From Edolisoma coerulescens (Eukaryota > Chordata > Aves > Passeriformes > Campephagidae), in contig VWZW01007179.1 in NCBI GenBank assembly GCA_013397115.1, forward strand, positions 926,579 through 990,578: 64,000 nt of DNA. The letters run 5' to 3'. Below the pieces are notes generated by a model, which made no database searches, was not told the origin of the DNA, and saw only the letters and a list, made by a program, of their open reading frames with translations. Numbering within the stretch: the stretch's first letter is position 1; each line of letters starts with the position of its first letter. This document shows positions 13,901 through 28,900 of the stretch, piece by piece. A program made the position numbers and the translations under genes.

Positions 13901-16900
13901 CCACAGATATGACACCCCAAGCTCATCTCACAAGTTAGCTTGAAATGCTTCCCACAGCTTCCTCTGCATCACATCAGGTTGCCACTTCCTTATGGAAAAG
14001 GGATTTCTCACTGAGGGGCATTCCCACAGAGCTGCCAGGGACGTGGGACACGTACCGAAGAGCTGGGAAGGGTTGGCATTGGTGGCTTTTTCATAATTGG
14101 TCAGTCCTTCATAGATAACCTTCCCAACTGCAGCATAAAGGCACTCCAGCTCTTCATACTTGGATGCTACACTCGAGGTACCTGCAGAGTTTGGAGGAGT
14201 GTTTACTTTTAGTCACATTACCCACAGAACAGGCAAAGAACAGTCACACTGCGAACATACAGGCACTAAAACATCACTGGAGTCTTATCTTGTCAACAAA
14301 CTAAGGTAACACAGGCAGATCCCTCCTTATATAAACCTCTTTATTATAATAAATACATATATTTTTATAATAGCGTACCACTTCTTCTGAGTAACTCAAT
14401 TTGATGAGCAGTCTTATATTAATGATTTACTTTTTTCCAGGAGAAGATTATCTAAATTAGTTCCAATTAAGACATGGCATATTACCTACTGCCTTTCTTA
14501 CACTTTCTCTCCCTTCCTTGTTTCAGCAAAACAGCAAAGCTTAACAACTAAAAAATTGCACTTCTGAAGCTGAAAAATTCTAATTGCAAAAATACATTCA
14601 ATTTATAGCATGCATTTCTTGAACTAAAGTTATGACAGCCACAGGTTATTAAGTTTTTATGTCAATGGATAATGATGTATTCCACATGATTACTTATTTC
14701 AGCTTTTCCTTTTTTTAATCAGAGGTTGAAAGTGCAAGCTAAAATGGACCATTAAACGCTGGAATCATAAAACAGAATATTAGCACATTCCAAAGAGTGC
14801 CTTCATCCCACCCTCAACCACTTAAGTTATGCAGCAGTAAAGGATAAAAGGAGGAAGAAAACAGCACTCACTTGGTTCTGTGGGGAAAATGCCCATCAAG
14901 CGAGACAGCAAACTGTGGACAGCTCTCAAAACCTTGGTGTTCCCACAGGTCATACAGGCTGCTACCCCTCGTTGCAGGGGCTTGAAGCTGCTCAGGATAG
15001 CAGGGGGCTGCAGCACAGTCAACAGGAAACTTAGGACCTCTAAGCCAGTGCAAATGTTGGCAAAGTTGGCCTGATTGGGCTGTTCCTAAAGACAAAACAT
15101 ACAAAAAGGCAGTGAGGAGGGGAAAACAAGAATTACACAGCTTACTAAATTCAGATCAAATCTGTTAAAACCTCTAAGACTGAGGTTTCTACAGCAGTGA
15201 TGTTCCAGGTCAATCTTTGAAATAAGTCATGCACCATAAAATTCTAAAAGTCCAGGCAGCTATAGAGTCTTTGACTGTAACAGTGTTAGTTAAGCAGGTA
15301 CAGGTATGTTCCTTCTGGTGCTTTTTGTGATCCTAGGGTTTGAAATCTGTCTGCAACCTTGCTGGTTAGAAATGCTTTCAGAGGATGATGTTTTATTTCT
15401 TTGTCAACACCTTTCAGAGACAGGCCATCAGTGAAGAGCTAAACCAGTGTATTTTATGAGAAGTTATAGTTTAAAGGACAGAAGAGAGGATAGATGATGT
15501 ATTAAGCCTTGTATCATCTATTACAGGGAGCCTGCCTTTCATGAACTTCATACTCCCATAATGTAGTCAAAAAACGAGGCATCAATAAAATCAAATCTGT
15601 AAAACTTCCTACTAAGAAAAAAAAAAACCCAAAAATAAAAAAACCACACCAACCAGTAAGTACTGCAGCTCTACAAATTATAAGCACCAATGCAATTCAC
15701 ACACGTAACAATTTATTTATTGCACTATGAGGAAGAAAAAATTAGTACTGTAAAAATCTATATCCAGATATCACTAGTATCCAATCATCTCACATGGCAG
15801 GGAAATCTAAAGACCTACAGGACTAGAATGTTACCTACCACAGTCATGAGCAGCTTATCAAACCACTGCAACTTCAGTTCTGACTTGGGCCACATGTCTG
15901 GCCTCAAAGCTGTTTTCAGGAGGTTGACACAGCGGCGAGACAGCAACTCCCCAGGGGACCCAGCAGTGTTGGAGTTGTCATTCACCTAGCAATTAATCAG
16001 AGTTAACAAAATGACACCCTTTTGGAACCAACTCATTAATTTATTATGCATTCCATGCAAGCATATAATTTCTTATTTCTGAAATGGATGAGCTTAAGTA
16101 GTTTTATCAGTGCAGCATTTAATGCATAAAAAGCTGACAACTAATAGTAAACACCAGAACTGGTGTCTAAATTGCTTGCTAATTAACCCAAATCACCCAT
16201 CGAAGGTGTATTTAAAAAAAAAGTTTCATCCCATCCTTTATTACTACAACTCTGAATGTACTCAAGGTGGTTAATCTTTACTGTTTGCAAGGTATCCATA
16301 AACACATGCAGCTCTTTACTCAATTCATCTTTATACTTAAGAGCACATCTACTTTGTGCAATGGACTGTGGTATATAAAATCCCATGCTACTTACCAGCT
16401 GAGTCTGCTGCAGGAGCAGAAGCCATAAAATTTGTCAGCCTTGAGGTACACCCAGATAATTTTCTCCACTCTAGAAAAGTTAATTCCCTCAAAATTTGGT
16501 AAAAAGCTTTAGTTCTACATGCTGCAGGAAAGTAATTCCACGTATTGGATTTTGAAAATACATCTAACAATCATTACCCCTAGATATAGTCATTCCCTTT
16601 GAAACTCTCTAAATATTTTGGGATATTTTTGTCATTTAACCTAGGCAATAGAACAAGGACACTTTGCAGCATCACCCAAATACGTAAATTAATCATGAAA
16701 ACAAAGTATAGAAACATAAGAATAATCCAAGCCTAAAAGGACCTGTGTGAAAAGAGGGGTTTATGGGTTTGGCTGCTAATTCACACTGGTATTTGCATAT
16801 CAGAATAACCTCACTACCTGGCAAGCAATCCTAATCAGGAAATTCACAACGGTGTCCGTGTGCTGCTTGTCAATGGGCTTGGCAAGAAGGGCATCAGCTC

Positions 16901-19900
16901 CTGGCAAGGACTGGCTCCGGCCAAACACCTGCACGCACACAAAACACAAAAGCCATCAGCAAGAGCGAAGGAAGAAAACAACAACAACAGATTTAAAATA
17001 TTTTCTAAAGCTAAAACCTTCAATTTAGGGAGTTTTGAGTTATGTGGAAAAAACAATTACATTGCATTGCTCTGAATAAACCCTGATTTTTTCTTACAGC
17101 GCTTATTGCTCCTGTAGCTGTCCTGAATCGTTTTACTTCTTGGCCAGAATCCACAGACAATCCTCTTTTAACAGCAGATGAGGCAGAACTTGCTCCTTCT
17201 CCACTTGCACTTGAGTCCATATCTGAATCTGGCTAAAATACCAGCAATGTGCATGTTAAAAAAACCACACTCAGCCATAGAACAGTTCAATCTTTACCCA
17301 TTTATTTGGATTTCCTACCTGCTGGTCTTTAATTCTTTGCAATTCCCATTTAATAACAACTTCAGCAAGATCCACAGCTAATTTTCTTTGCTCTATTGTA
17401 ACACTGGGAGTGAAGCCCAGTCTCTGCATGGCACTAACCATATGCTGAACCAAGTGATGTCTCACAGGATAATAAACCTGAAAAAACGGTTTCACAGAAA
17501 TGTTAGTCATTAACCAATAAAATTCTACACAAAACCTACAAAGTTGAAATAAAGCAAAATTGTAAAACAGTCATCAATCCCAAAGTTTGCTAAACCTGTA
17601 CGACTTCAAATTTTGCAATAACTGGTGCATTGAAAATAGTATTTTGGCTACAGCTTTCAGTAGTGACTACTGATTTCACGCACTCAAATGAACATGTTCC
17701 TATTTTAAGATCCATGATTTTTCTCAAGGACCAATCATAGCAATTTTTTCCAAGCCTTTTAAAGAGCTTCAACTCACATTTGAACACACTCAGATATTCT
17801 TTTAAGAACTATTGAGGCATCAGTTCCTGAAAATGTGTATTAGCTGTCCCTTTGGATTGCATTTTAATACATGCTTTCAAAAATGTTCCTGTGTTGACAT
17901 TCTGCACCATTCCCCAATTTGTTTAATGTTTCCCAACATACATTAGCTGGAGACATAAGTTATCTAGTTAATCCCACAGAACATATGAAGTCAAACAAAC
18001 AAGGATTACTGGAGGATGGCAAAGAATATGGTTCTGCACTTTTTTTAAAGAATTCTTAGAGAATCTTCACAGACCCATTAAAGAACACTGCTGATGCACG
18101 TGCAATGAATTCATCTTACAGACTCTAACCTGACATTTGGAGCTCTAACTTCAATCATGATAGAGCTCAATAGATTATTTGCTATTAAACAGTTGTATTC
18201 AGTTATAGATAAGTATCTTTACAGACAAATTATGTATTTTTAAGCTAAACCATATAAATCAGGTTATGCTATTTTTCTAATCAAACTTGTGTTTACTTCC
18301 TTGATACAGGAGATAAAGTGAGTACCAGAAAAACAGTACAAGTACCTTGAAATGCTGTACTATCAAGTGCAAAATATGTACTAGCTGGGGCACTGTATGA
18401 CCCTCTTCCACGATGATTTTCCGTGTCCAGTGAGTGAGCATCTGGTGTCCATCCTCCATCCGAGCAGGTACAGCTGGAGTCAGGATAGCCATGGCCTGCC
18501 TGACAATAGCCCGGGCCTCCATTGCATGAGCTTTGAGAAGGCTGTGAAAAACCTGAACAGCAAAGTTTCTCATCAACATGAATACTATATGTACTTACAA
18601 AAACAAAGCATTTATAAAGAAAGGGAAACTACAACATATGTTTTCTAAAAAACATAATTTTTCTCTAAAGGACCATAATTTGTTAAAAATATCATGATAC
18701 ATCATCAGCAGAAGCACAGAGCTTATAATTCTGCTTCCTTTACATTCCCTTTTCTTCCTCCCTCTCCACTCTCCAATCTGAAGTTTTCCCTTGGTCTCCA
18801 CATTGTGTCTCAACTGAAGTATCTGTCTCTTAAATGAAGAAACATTCCCAATTTTGTTAATTCAACCAAAAGGTCTACTTGTACTACTTACCCTTCCTGC
18901 TTTCACTCGTCTTCACCCTTCTTTCTACACTCTCCTATTCCCAAGTAAATTTGTATTAAACATTTGGCCTGCTGCTTCTGCATTTGTTTGTGGCGTTTGA
19001 ACTACGCTCAGTACTCAAAACCACCATGCAGCTTCCACTCTGAATCTTAAAACAAAAGCAAGCACACTATGGAACTTATCACAAACCTGCAGAACAATCT
19101 TCTTGTGGATGGCAAACTTGGCAATGATGTGTGCCAAGAGCAAGTGGCCACTGTACTTGCAGGCTGGGTCCACGCAGGCCTTGGACAGGAGGCAAGGCCA
19201 GGCAAAGGTCATCAGGCGCCGCAGTTTGCTGTTCCTGTTCTTGTTGTTGTCGTGGATGTGATGGGGGGCATGCTCCACCAGCAGCGTGGCAAACTGCAGG
19301 AGATAGATCCTCAGAGAATCCAGCATATCAGCCTGCTTTTCTGGATCAAGTACCTAGTTCCAGGCAGGATCAAAGAGGAGAGAATGAAGTCGACAAAAAA
19401 AGAAAAACAGCTTTTATTATGATAAAGGCAAAGTCCCAAATTTTTGCTTTTTGAGAGGTTTTTAAGACGACTAAAAACCTGTAATTACTTTCTTGACTCA
19501 GTTTAGTACCCACAAACCCACCTCCTGAACTGAGAACTTCTAAATAATGAGCACATCTGGGAACTCTCAAAGTGCTAACCTATAAAAATAAATAAATCAA
19601 AATCCCCAACCCTTATCTTCAACGACGCGTATTTTACAGCTGCTGACTGGTTCCATGAAATAGCAGTGAATTACAAAGACACTGCTGTCGGGTCATGGAA
19701 AGCTTTCCTTAGAAAAAAGACTGGGATTACAGCCAAGTAAGGCCTATTTCTAAAGACACATTCCAGTTCTGAAAACAGCATAAACTGAAAATTGTAGTCC
19801 AGTCCTACTGATCACCGATGGATTCCACATCCAACATTATGAAGCAATTTGATGTAACAGACCATAATATTCAGAAGAGAACAACTAATTCAAATCAGAA

Positions 19901-22900
19901 TGAAAAGTCAAATGAGAGGAAGAACTTCTTGCTTTAATTTTCAAATACTTCAATGCAAACAAAGATTGTTACCTTTGTTATAAAGACACTAGTGATGCTT
20001 TCTGGATTATCTCCTTCTGGGTTTGGGGGGCCTAAGAGCTGTTCACCTTCTCCTTTTTCAAAACTGTACAAGAAAGCAGGATTCAGGATATGCTGCAGCA
20101 CCTACAGAGTATAAACAAGAAAAGTTTTACAGTCCTGTCCCATTCTTCAAATGGCAGCCAACATTCAAGTACTGCCCCATGCAAACCTGCCTGTTGGACA
20201 CGCTGGGTTACAAAAGGAAACTATAAATAAAACCCCAAGAAAAAGACACACACTGATTTTTTTTCCCCCTCTTTCTTCCTTCCAAGGGCAAAGATTCTTA
20301 GAAAGTGTAAACTAAAGCAGTCAGCATTGAAAGCAAGATGAATTGCTGTCTCTGTTTATTATCGCTCTTCTTCAGGTATGATATTTTCACCTAAATGACT
20401 CTGCCAATTATCAAACTCGTTGACATTTAAGTAAGGGAGTTGTGTTGCCCTAGTTCCCAAGAAGAAAATTAAACCTAAATACCAGGCTTCTTTGATTTAA
20501 TTGCTTTAGTTACCTTAGCTTTGAGCTCATCTCCAAAGTTTGGGTCATTCAAGTCTACAAACCGGAAGAACAAAGCCCGTTTTTGGGGAATACTGTAGTT
20601 TTTGGGGATCTCTTCTTCCATGTATTCCTTTAAGAAAGTCATATTGCAGAGAAACCGACCCGTAAAAGCTCGAAGCAACTGGAAGAGTAACTCTATATCA
20701 CCGTAATTCCTTCTGTGAAAACACATAAAATACAAAGCTTCTGTGAAAAAATACACAAATTACCAGGCTGATGAAACTAATCTTTGAAAGGAGCAGAGAA
20801 GCAAGAGCAGCCAGTACCACAGGCATGGTTTTACAGCTAATGGCAGTATTATTAAATACATTACACTTTCTCTTCAATTACTGCAAACCATTTTTATTAG
20901 CCCTATATACCTTAACAATATTTTCAAAATTAAAATTAAAAAAAAGATGCATGAAGGGTGTAGGAAATAAAGATTTTTACGTACTTGCAGTAATTCAACA
21001 GGCAATAGGCCAACAGCTTGGGCTCTTTCCAGTTTGTTGCAGCCATATTCTCCTTCCTATGTCTCTCCTGAAAAGCTTCACTCACCCATACACGTTTCAG
21101 CTGATTCACCAAGGAGTGTTGGTTTGCTAACCAACATTCATCATTCTTAACAATAATACTTATGATCTGTCCAAAGCAAAACAAGACAAATGCACAGTCA
21201 ACACACAAGAGATCTGTCGGGAGAAACAGTGATATACAAGCACTTGTTTAAGGTCAATTAAGGGTTCTAAAATATTCAACAGCAAAACAAAAGAGTGAAA
21301 TACAAAATAGTTTAGATTAAAATAAAATAAATTTCTGTTTCTGTTGTCATGCTTTCCTCTTGTATCCTACTTGACAACAAAAGCACAGTTAATTTGAGTC
21401 TCTTTTCCCTTTTCAGAGCAGCTCTGACTACAAACACTCCACATTTTCACAGGCAGTTTTCTGTGAGCTTTTGTATGTAATAGACACACACACACATTGA
21501 AAGCCTGGATGTAAGAGGCTTGTAGTTGAAGAGGTTTGAACTGCCCAGTGCAGAGACAAACAAGGATAAATGAATACCTTGATAGCCTGGAACTGCAGAT
21601 CGAGACGCATGGTGGTGGTGCTGGGGGAGCCAGGTCTCACAGCTGCCTGGGTGCCCACAGGCAGCAGCAGGGTGATAAATCGGTTGGGATTAGCTGCCAG
21701 CACATCCCGCAGAGGTTTGGCATCTTTATGTTTCAAGAAACTCTGCAAAAGGGGAAGAAATAATTTTAATAACCTTTAAAAGCCAAAATACCAGGGGGTT
21801 ATATCATCCTGTAGCTTTTATATTCCACACTAAAGCTGCAGAGGTTGTATTTCACGTATATAAAAATCACATCTACACTTCAGTAATAGCCTTACATGAT
21901 CTGGAAAGGTATAAAATCAACACTTCAGGACAAACAAATACAAAACCAAGAACAGGAGCCCTGCAGTCAAGAGTAAGACCACGATTAAGGACTACAAGGT
22001 CATACAGGAAAAAAGATGCAAAAGATGAAACCTTTTTGTTCATCAGATTTGTCGAGTTGAGGGTTTTTCCTGCTCCTCTCCCCCCACAGCTTACCATAAA
22101 CATTCTGCTCCACTGGGGATCATTTAAAGTGGCTTCCATCATGAACAGCTCCACAGTCTGGGATGGATGACGTGTCAAAAACTTTATCAGTGGTTCCCTG
22201 AATGGACTGCCAGCCTGAAAAATTCATAAACCTTAAATTGAAAATGCAGAGTATAGAGTATTTTCTCCTAATTTACTACCACTCAGAAAAATACATTTGA
22301 CTTGGCATTTATGCAGATCCAAAATGTTCAGAACTTGCATGATGAGAATTTATTGACACTTTCAAAACTTCACTTCTAAGGGTGTTAGACAAATGTTACC
22401 CCCTAAAGGCTTGAAGAGCATATTACACATCAAATGTTCTCACACCATATTTAAAATATTGTAATTATTATATACTAATGTTTAAGAAGACCATAAAGCA
22501 AAAATTTCAGCAATGTTCACTTCCACTCTTACCTCAATTAACATTGCTCGTTCTGTTTTCATAACAACTTCCAGGAGAGGTTTAACCAGAGTCTGTGGGG
22601 CAGCTGGGATCAGATGGAATAAATTTATAATTGCTGAACAAATCTTCATTTCCTACAGGAAAAAAGAAACACAGTTAAACAAATATTACTTGCTACAATG
22701 TATAAAAGCAGTATCACACATCTTGCTTCTTTTTTCCTCTCTGTATTAGCACAGCCAGCAGCCAAATGCAAAGGGTTAACACATACACAGCATCTACTTA
22801 CCATAATGCATGAAAAAATTGCACTTGTGGAAGTCTGCCCTTCCCCCTCTGGTAATATCATGGTTGAAATTTTATTTTCCTTGCCAGTAGAGTGGTGTTT

Positions 22901-25900
22901 TACAGGTAAGAGCTAAACACCGTAATGCCACTGCTGGTGGGGGAGTCAGGAGTGCTCGCTGCTCTACACCAAGTGGCTCGTGCATCAAGCAGCCAGACCT
23001 CCCCCCTAAAACATTTCTCATATACACCCCACACCCCCAGATCACACATGAAGAGAGAGACAGCTTTCTCACAGCACTGTTCAGTCTACTTTGCAAACAG
23101 CTGGTTACTCAAAGTCAGCTCTCTCCTCCCACTAGATAGCAAATTCTCCAGGAGTCCAAAATAATTTTACATTTTTTTTCCATGGTGTGATTTAAATAGA
23201 GACTGTATTTCAGTTAGCTAGAGTGTGGATTTCCTTCAGTAAGAAAAGGGAAAGGAAAAAACAAAACAACACAACACATCCACCCTCGCCATCTCTTTAA
23301 AACCAAGTTCCAGTGTGCAGTATCCAAAATGATTTTATCGAGTACATTGCATTTTCTCAACTGAATTTAAACACAAAGCATTAGGCTCCACTCCTTTAAC
23401 CTGATCTGCCCAGACAGACCCCACAAGATTCCTCTCACGGACTGAAGTGCAGGGCTGAGAATACATAAAACCTTTTGAAACCATCTGTGCCTCCACAGAA
23501 ACTAAAAATCCTCCTCTCCCTGGTACAAACATGCTCAACATCCTTAACAGCAATGTGATCAAAACAGCTCTGCCACAGTCAAACAGAAGACAATTCACAG
23601 CACTGCACTCAAAGGCACAATGCACTCTGCCCAAAACACAACGATAAAACTAACAAACCACAAGTTAAAAGAAAAAAATAAAACCAAACAAAACAACAAC
23701 TACAACAAAAAAGAAACTATGACAACAAAAAAAAGTTCCTGGTGCCTCCACTGAGTTTCTCACCTCTACCCCTTCCGTGGTAGGCTGAACCAAAACAGAA
23801 GTCACAGCATGAAAGGGAAAAGCCCACAAAAATATCAAATAAATGTACAGATCAGTACATGCTATTCTCCAGGCTGCAGTCTAACTTCTGCACAGTTACT
23901 TTCTCATCTCAAACGGAAAGAAGGGAGACAATGAGCATCTCACACGCTCCAAATTGCCCTCCAAAGGACTAGGATGAAAAGCATCCTTTTTTCTACTTTT
24001 ACATTGATCAGACATAGCTTCTCAAATATTTATACTGAACAAAAAGATAATAGAGATTATTAAGTCAAGGGAAACAATATTTTTGCACCTTTGAAGACAA
24101 ATTTGGCCAGCATCAATTATGAAACTACCTACATCACTATTTAAGCTACCAAGTTATGAAGCCCTCTAGAGCTATAAAGTCCTCTTAGGCTGTAATGAAG
24201 AATTTCCACCATGGAAATTTCCACTCTCTCACAAGAGGGACAGCTGGAGGCAACTATCTACTCAAAACTTATACTTTCAATTAACAGACATGATCCAAAA
24301 TCCCATGCCTTTCCTTGGAGAGGCACGGAAGAGAGGAAGAAGGATTTAAATCAAAGATTTTACTCTCTGAACCAACAAATTAGATTTTAATCACCACTTA
24401 AAATATTATGTTTTAATTTGTTCATTTCCCTAAACAGCCAGATCACAGCTCAGGATCACAGCAGGACTATCACAAACTATTTAGGTGAACAAGGCTTAGT
24501 TATCCTGGCATCAATGTGGACCTTTAAAATAGTCATCAATTACTATGCAGCATTTCTAACTAAGTTTTCAGTTTGTCTGTAGTTACCATTTACATATGAA
24601 AACTCACCCCATGTAATTTTTAACTACTCATTAAGGCCTTGCTGACCAGCCACTACCTGCACTCTGCTGGAGAACTGCCTGACCATCATCACATGGCACC
24701 TTCACCCAGTGCTGCTGGAAAAGGATGAAATGATGGTAGCAGCACCAGTGGAGGGGGGAACATCAGGCTTTCCTGGTCAATTCTCTCCTCCACTGAGTGT
24801 TTACCACCTCCTCTATTTCAGCACACAGTCTGCATGATCCAGCCTGCTCCCCAGCACTGCTTTTAACGAGTGTCTCAGATGCTGGAATCTCACCAGGGTC
24901 CTGAAGAATTGAGGGAAAGCGAAATTCCAGCTACAATAACTGACCACCAGCTTCACCATCCCAGTTTTTCTACCTTTAGAAGACACAATTGTTCAACAGC
25001 ACAATGTACATACAGACATATGAACACATACAACTGTACAAAGACCAAGCTGTCTGTGTCTTCCTGCAGTTTCCTAGAGTTTTCATTTTTAAGGAAACTT
25101 TGGAGCAACAACCAGGGAGCAGAAAAGTAATATTCAATCAGCTTTGCATTGACACAATTCTACTTGAAATGTTTCCAAGCTTCTCTCCTCCCTAAGATGT
25201 GACAGTAGATTCTTTCTCGAGTGTCTGGTGTTCACCCCTCACTCAACATATCTCTCTCAACACATAATTATAGAAAACACCAACAAAAAACATTAAAAGC
25301 AGGGGAATTCCCAACTAAACATGACTTAGGGACAACTAAAAACGGCTCTAGAGATGCCACATTGTGGTTTAAAAGACTATTGCTATAAAAAGATCTGCAA
25401 GATATCTGTAATCATCACATTTGAAGATAAGTGAATCCCAAAAGAAGAATATGAAGGCCTTACAACTACTCTGACATGAATAAAATGTGGTTAACTGAAG
25501 AATGCACAGTGTTTTAGTTAAAACATAAGAAACAAATCTTATTCTACTTCATTAGAGAATATCTAGGTCTAATATAAAGCAATGACCAAATTCAGATTAA
25601 AAGCTCTTTTTGCAATGACAAGAAAGAGAAATGAAAAGCCATTAAGCCATTTCCATGTTTTGAGGGAAATAAAAAGCCAATGTAATTTCATTCTAATTTG
25701 AAAAACAAAGATGTTAATAAAATTCCCCCCATTCTTTCTTAGGTGCAATCATAAATCTCAACACTTAATAAAAGCATTTAGTAAAACATTAATAGAATTA
25801 TGGGACTTCTGGTAATGCACAGGAAACTGCACTGAAGCAGGAATTCCCATCAGTATTGCTAAGAGCACACAGTATTGACATTACACTGCACAGTTTTCCA

Positions 25901-28900
25901 TTTATAAGACAACTGATCAGCTTCCCATGCTTCAACATCGAGGCCATTAGTTTCACTGGGAGAGTGATTTTAATGTGATCCCAACTAGTAAATATTGAAC
26001 TTGGTTTTAATAAATTAAATTTTAAATTAACTGGGATTATGTTATCATTATGTATAATTTTCGAAAGGCTACGTTACGAACATCAAACATATTAATGAAA
26101 AAAGGGGGATTATGCTGCTGAGCTCATCAGCCATTCCAGTGAAGAACAGATTTCTAAGCACCAAATCCTGAGGGGGAAAAGAAAAAAATGCTTGAGCTAT
26201 TCCCACATTAACTCAGAACACTCTTTAAAGTAACCACTGTCAGCAGATAAGAAGCTCCTCTTACTAAGACCTCTAACAAATACTCAATATTCAATACCCA
26301 ATTCAACAAGTTTGTTAGCTTGCAACAAAGCATCAGTGTGTAATCAGTTATGGCAGCATTTACAACTGAATGAGTTCTGTAATTCCAAAACATTAATACT
26401 ATTTATTTCTTCTCTTCTCACATAAAAGCATTCATTAACTTACATTTCCATCACTCCGTTGTCCACCTTTGTGTGTAATAACTACAACTTCCATCCATTT
26501 ACGCAGGTGTTGCTACAAAGAGAGGATAATTAGCATTATTCTTCTAATTAGACTGCTCCATTTTAGCATTTGCTACAAGAGAAAATGTAGAGGTTGAAAT
26601 AATTCTTTGAAGGAAACATAGGGAAGAATTATCAGTTATTTTCATTCCCTCAGGTTGAAAAGTTTACTGTTGCTAGAAGTCCTCTCCATATTCAAGAAAG
26701 CAGGGATTATACGTACATATATATATACAAAAAACTTAAGTCTGGTAGTCTTACACTTCTTTGATGACTTGCTTGATGTGTATGCATTTAAATATTTAAA
26801 TATCCATGCTGAGAGGATAAAGAAATCACATACTCAGTTTAAACACTGCAAATAAACAGGGAAATACCTCCCAAAATTTTACAAATCAAGAAAGCACCAA
26901 AACAGGTTTAGTGCACTGGGAAGTAAAATTGTTAAAGGTGCTGGTGGTGCCTTGCTAAAGATAAATCTGTCCAAGCAAACCTTAGCATAACTAGTTATGT
27001 CTTCATTAAAAAATAAAATCTCTTAACTTTTTGGTTTAGAAGCCCTTCAGAAATTTACTCAAAATGTTTAAAGAAATTGGGGTTTTTTATTAATTGTGAA
27101 ACAAAAATCTTTTACTTCCAACATGCACACTGAGCCACATCTGAGCTTCCTTGATATTTCACCAATGAAAATAGCAGCTAGAAGAAAATTTCTTCTGGAA
27201 GAGCTAAAACAAAAACTTGGATGGGCTTACCATCATCTGATCACAGAATTTATCATTGAAAGAGTTTGGGAAGAGTCTAGTGACTGATGTCAGACGATTC
27301 ACAACGTTGAGGGTCAGACTCCGATAGTCTCCCAGCATCATCAGCAATGGCCTCATGTGGGTATGGATTTGATCAACTTCTATGGTAGCTCCTTCCAAGA
27401 ACTGCAAGATTAAGGTACAGGTGGAGAGGGAAGTCACTTTTGGGCAAGCATTTTGCTTAAAATAGATTCAGCTGACTTGATTTTTCTTCTGTTATTTGGT
27501 TCTTTCAGAATGCAATAGTTCGAACAACTGGAAATATACACAGTGACAAGATGGATTTGGGAAGCACTGAGGTATTTCTGACACAAAGTAGCATACTCCA
27601 TAAAATAGTCAAGTAGGAGATCTTAATTACAGACAGATTGAAAAACAGCTACAGCTATAAATTAAATACACAGCTACGGACAAGCTACTTAGACCCTGCT
27701 GTATTAAGAACTGCCTGTGAGTTTGGCTGAAGGCAACAGAGCAAATTTCTGTGTTACAATCTGCATGCATCCTGAGCAACAGAAAAGGTCAAAAGAGTCA
27801 GGCTGCAAGCAGCCAGAGAGGATATTTCCTGTCATAACCAAACATCCTGCAGGCATCAGTTTATCACAGGAAAAAAAACCATCAGACAAATCTGATGTAT
27901 AGGTCAGAACACCCCTTATTTTCTCTCTGTTACCTCTCAACCCAGCTGTGTTGTTAACAGGCCATAAATAATAAGTACATTCCCTCCCATGACCAGAGTG
28001 ACATGAAAAGACACCTGACCTCTGGCCAGTCAATGGCACAAACAAATGCAAGCCACCAGTGTTGCTGCAGTGACACTCCCTGTTCCATGTCAGCCCATCT
28101 CCCCAGCATTACAAAGAGGCTGTAAGTCATTTCATCAGCTTTTTTTTCTTCCATTTAGAAGAATGGAATTAAAATCTCACTGAATCAGAATTAGGCACAG
28201 CTACTCAACAACAAATTATGACGAAAGAATATACTTTCCCTGTCCTTCCAGCTTTTTTACATGATAACGTAGCATCCACAGGACAGACAGGGCAGTGTCA
28301 GGCAAGGACACTAATTCTGACCTCACACAGAACAGCCATGGTCCTGTTCCTTAAGGTAACCATCACACTGTGATGCAGAGTAACTCTGCTGTATTGCTTC
28401 ACTTTTCCAAAACCACCTATGGGGTCTCCACCACTTCTTTTAGGAACAAAGATGAAACATGGGAAGAGCTTTTATAATAAAGCCAGGCCTGCACATCTGC
28501 AGAACTGCTGGGAAGGACTGCTGCTATTTAGAAAAGAAGACACATTTACAAAGACCAGACCAACAGAAAGTGGGAAAGACTGGACAGAAAGACTGAAACA
28601 TTTACCATGGTCCTTATCCAAGAGCTTATAATACTTAATTGCAACCTGGATAATTCGTTATGGGCAAGTTCAAATCCCAAACAAACACATCTGACACACA
28701 CTTTTATCAGCATCACTAACAAAAACTGAACAGAGCAACAATATTTCCTGTAGAGAACTTTCCCAAGAAGTTTTGTACCAAGGAAGTAAAGCAGAGAGAA
28801 CAATGGCCTCAAAAGGAATGTTGTTTTAATACAGTCACCTTTCTCATGCATGCTTCTCCTGCCTCCTGCAGCTCATTATTTGTTGAATTCAGTGCCTTGA

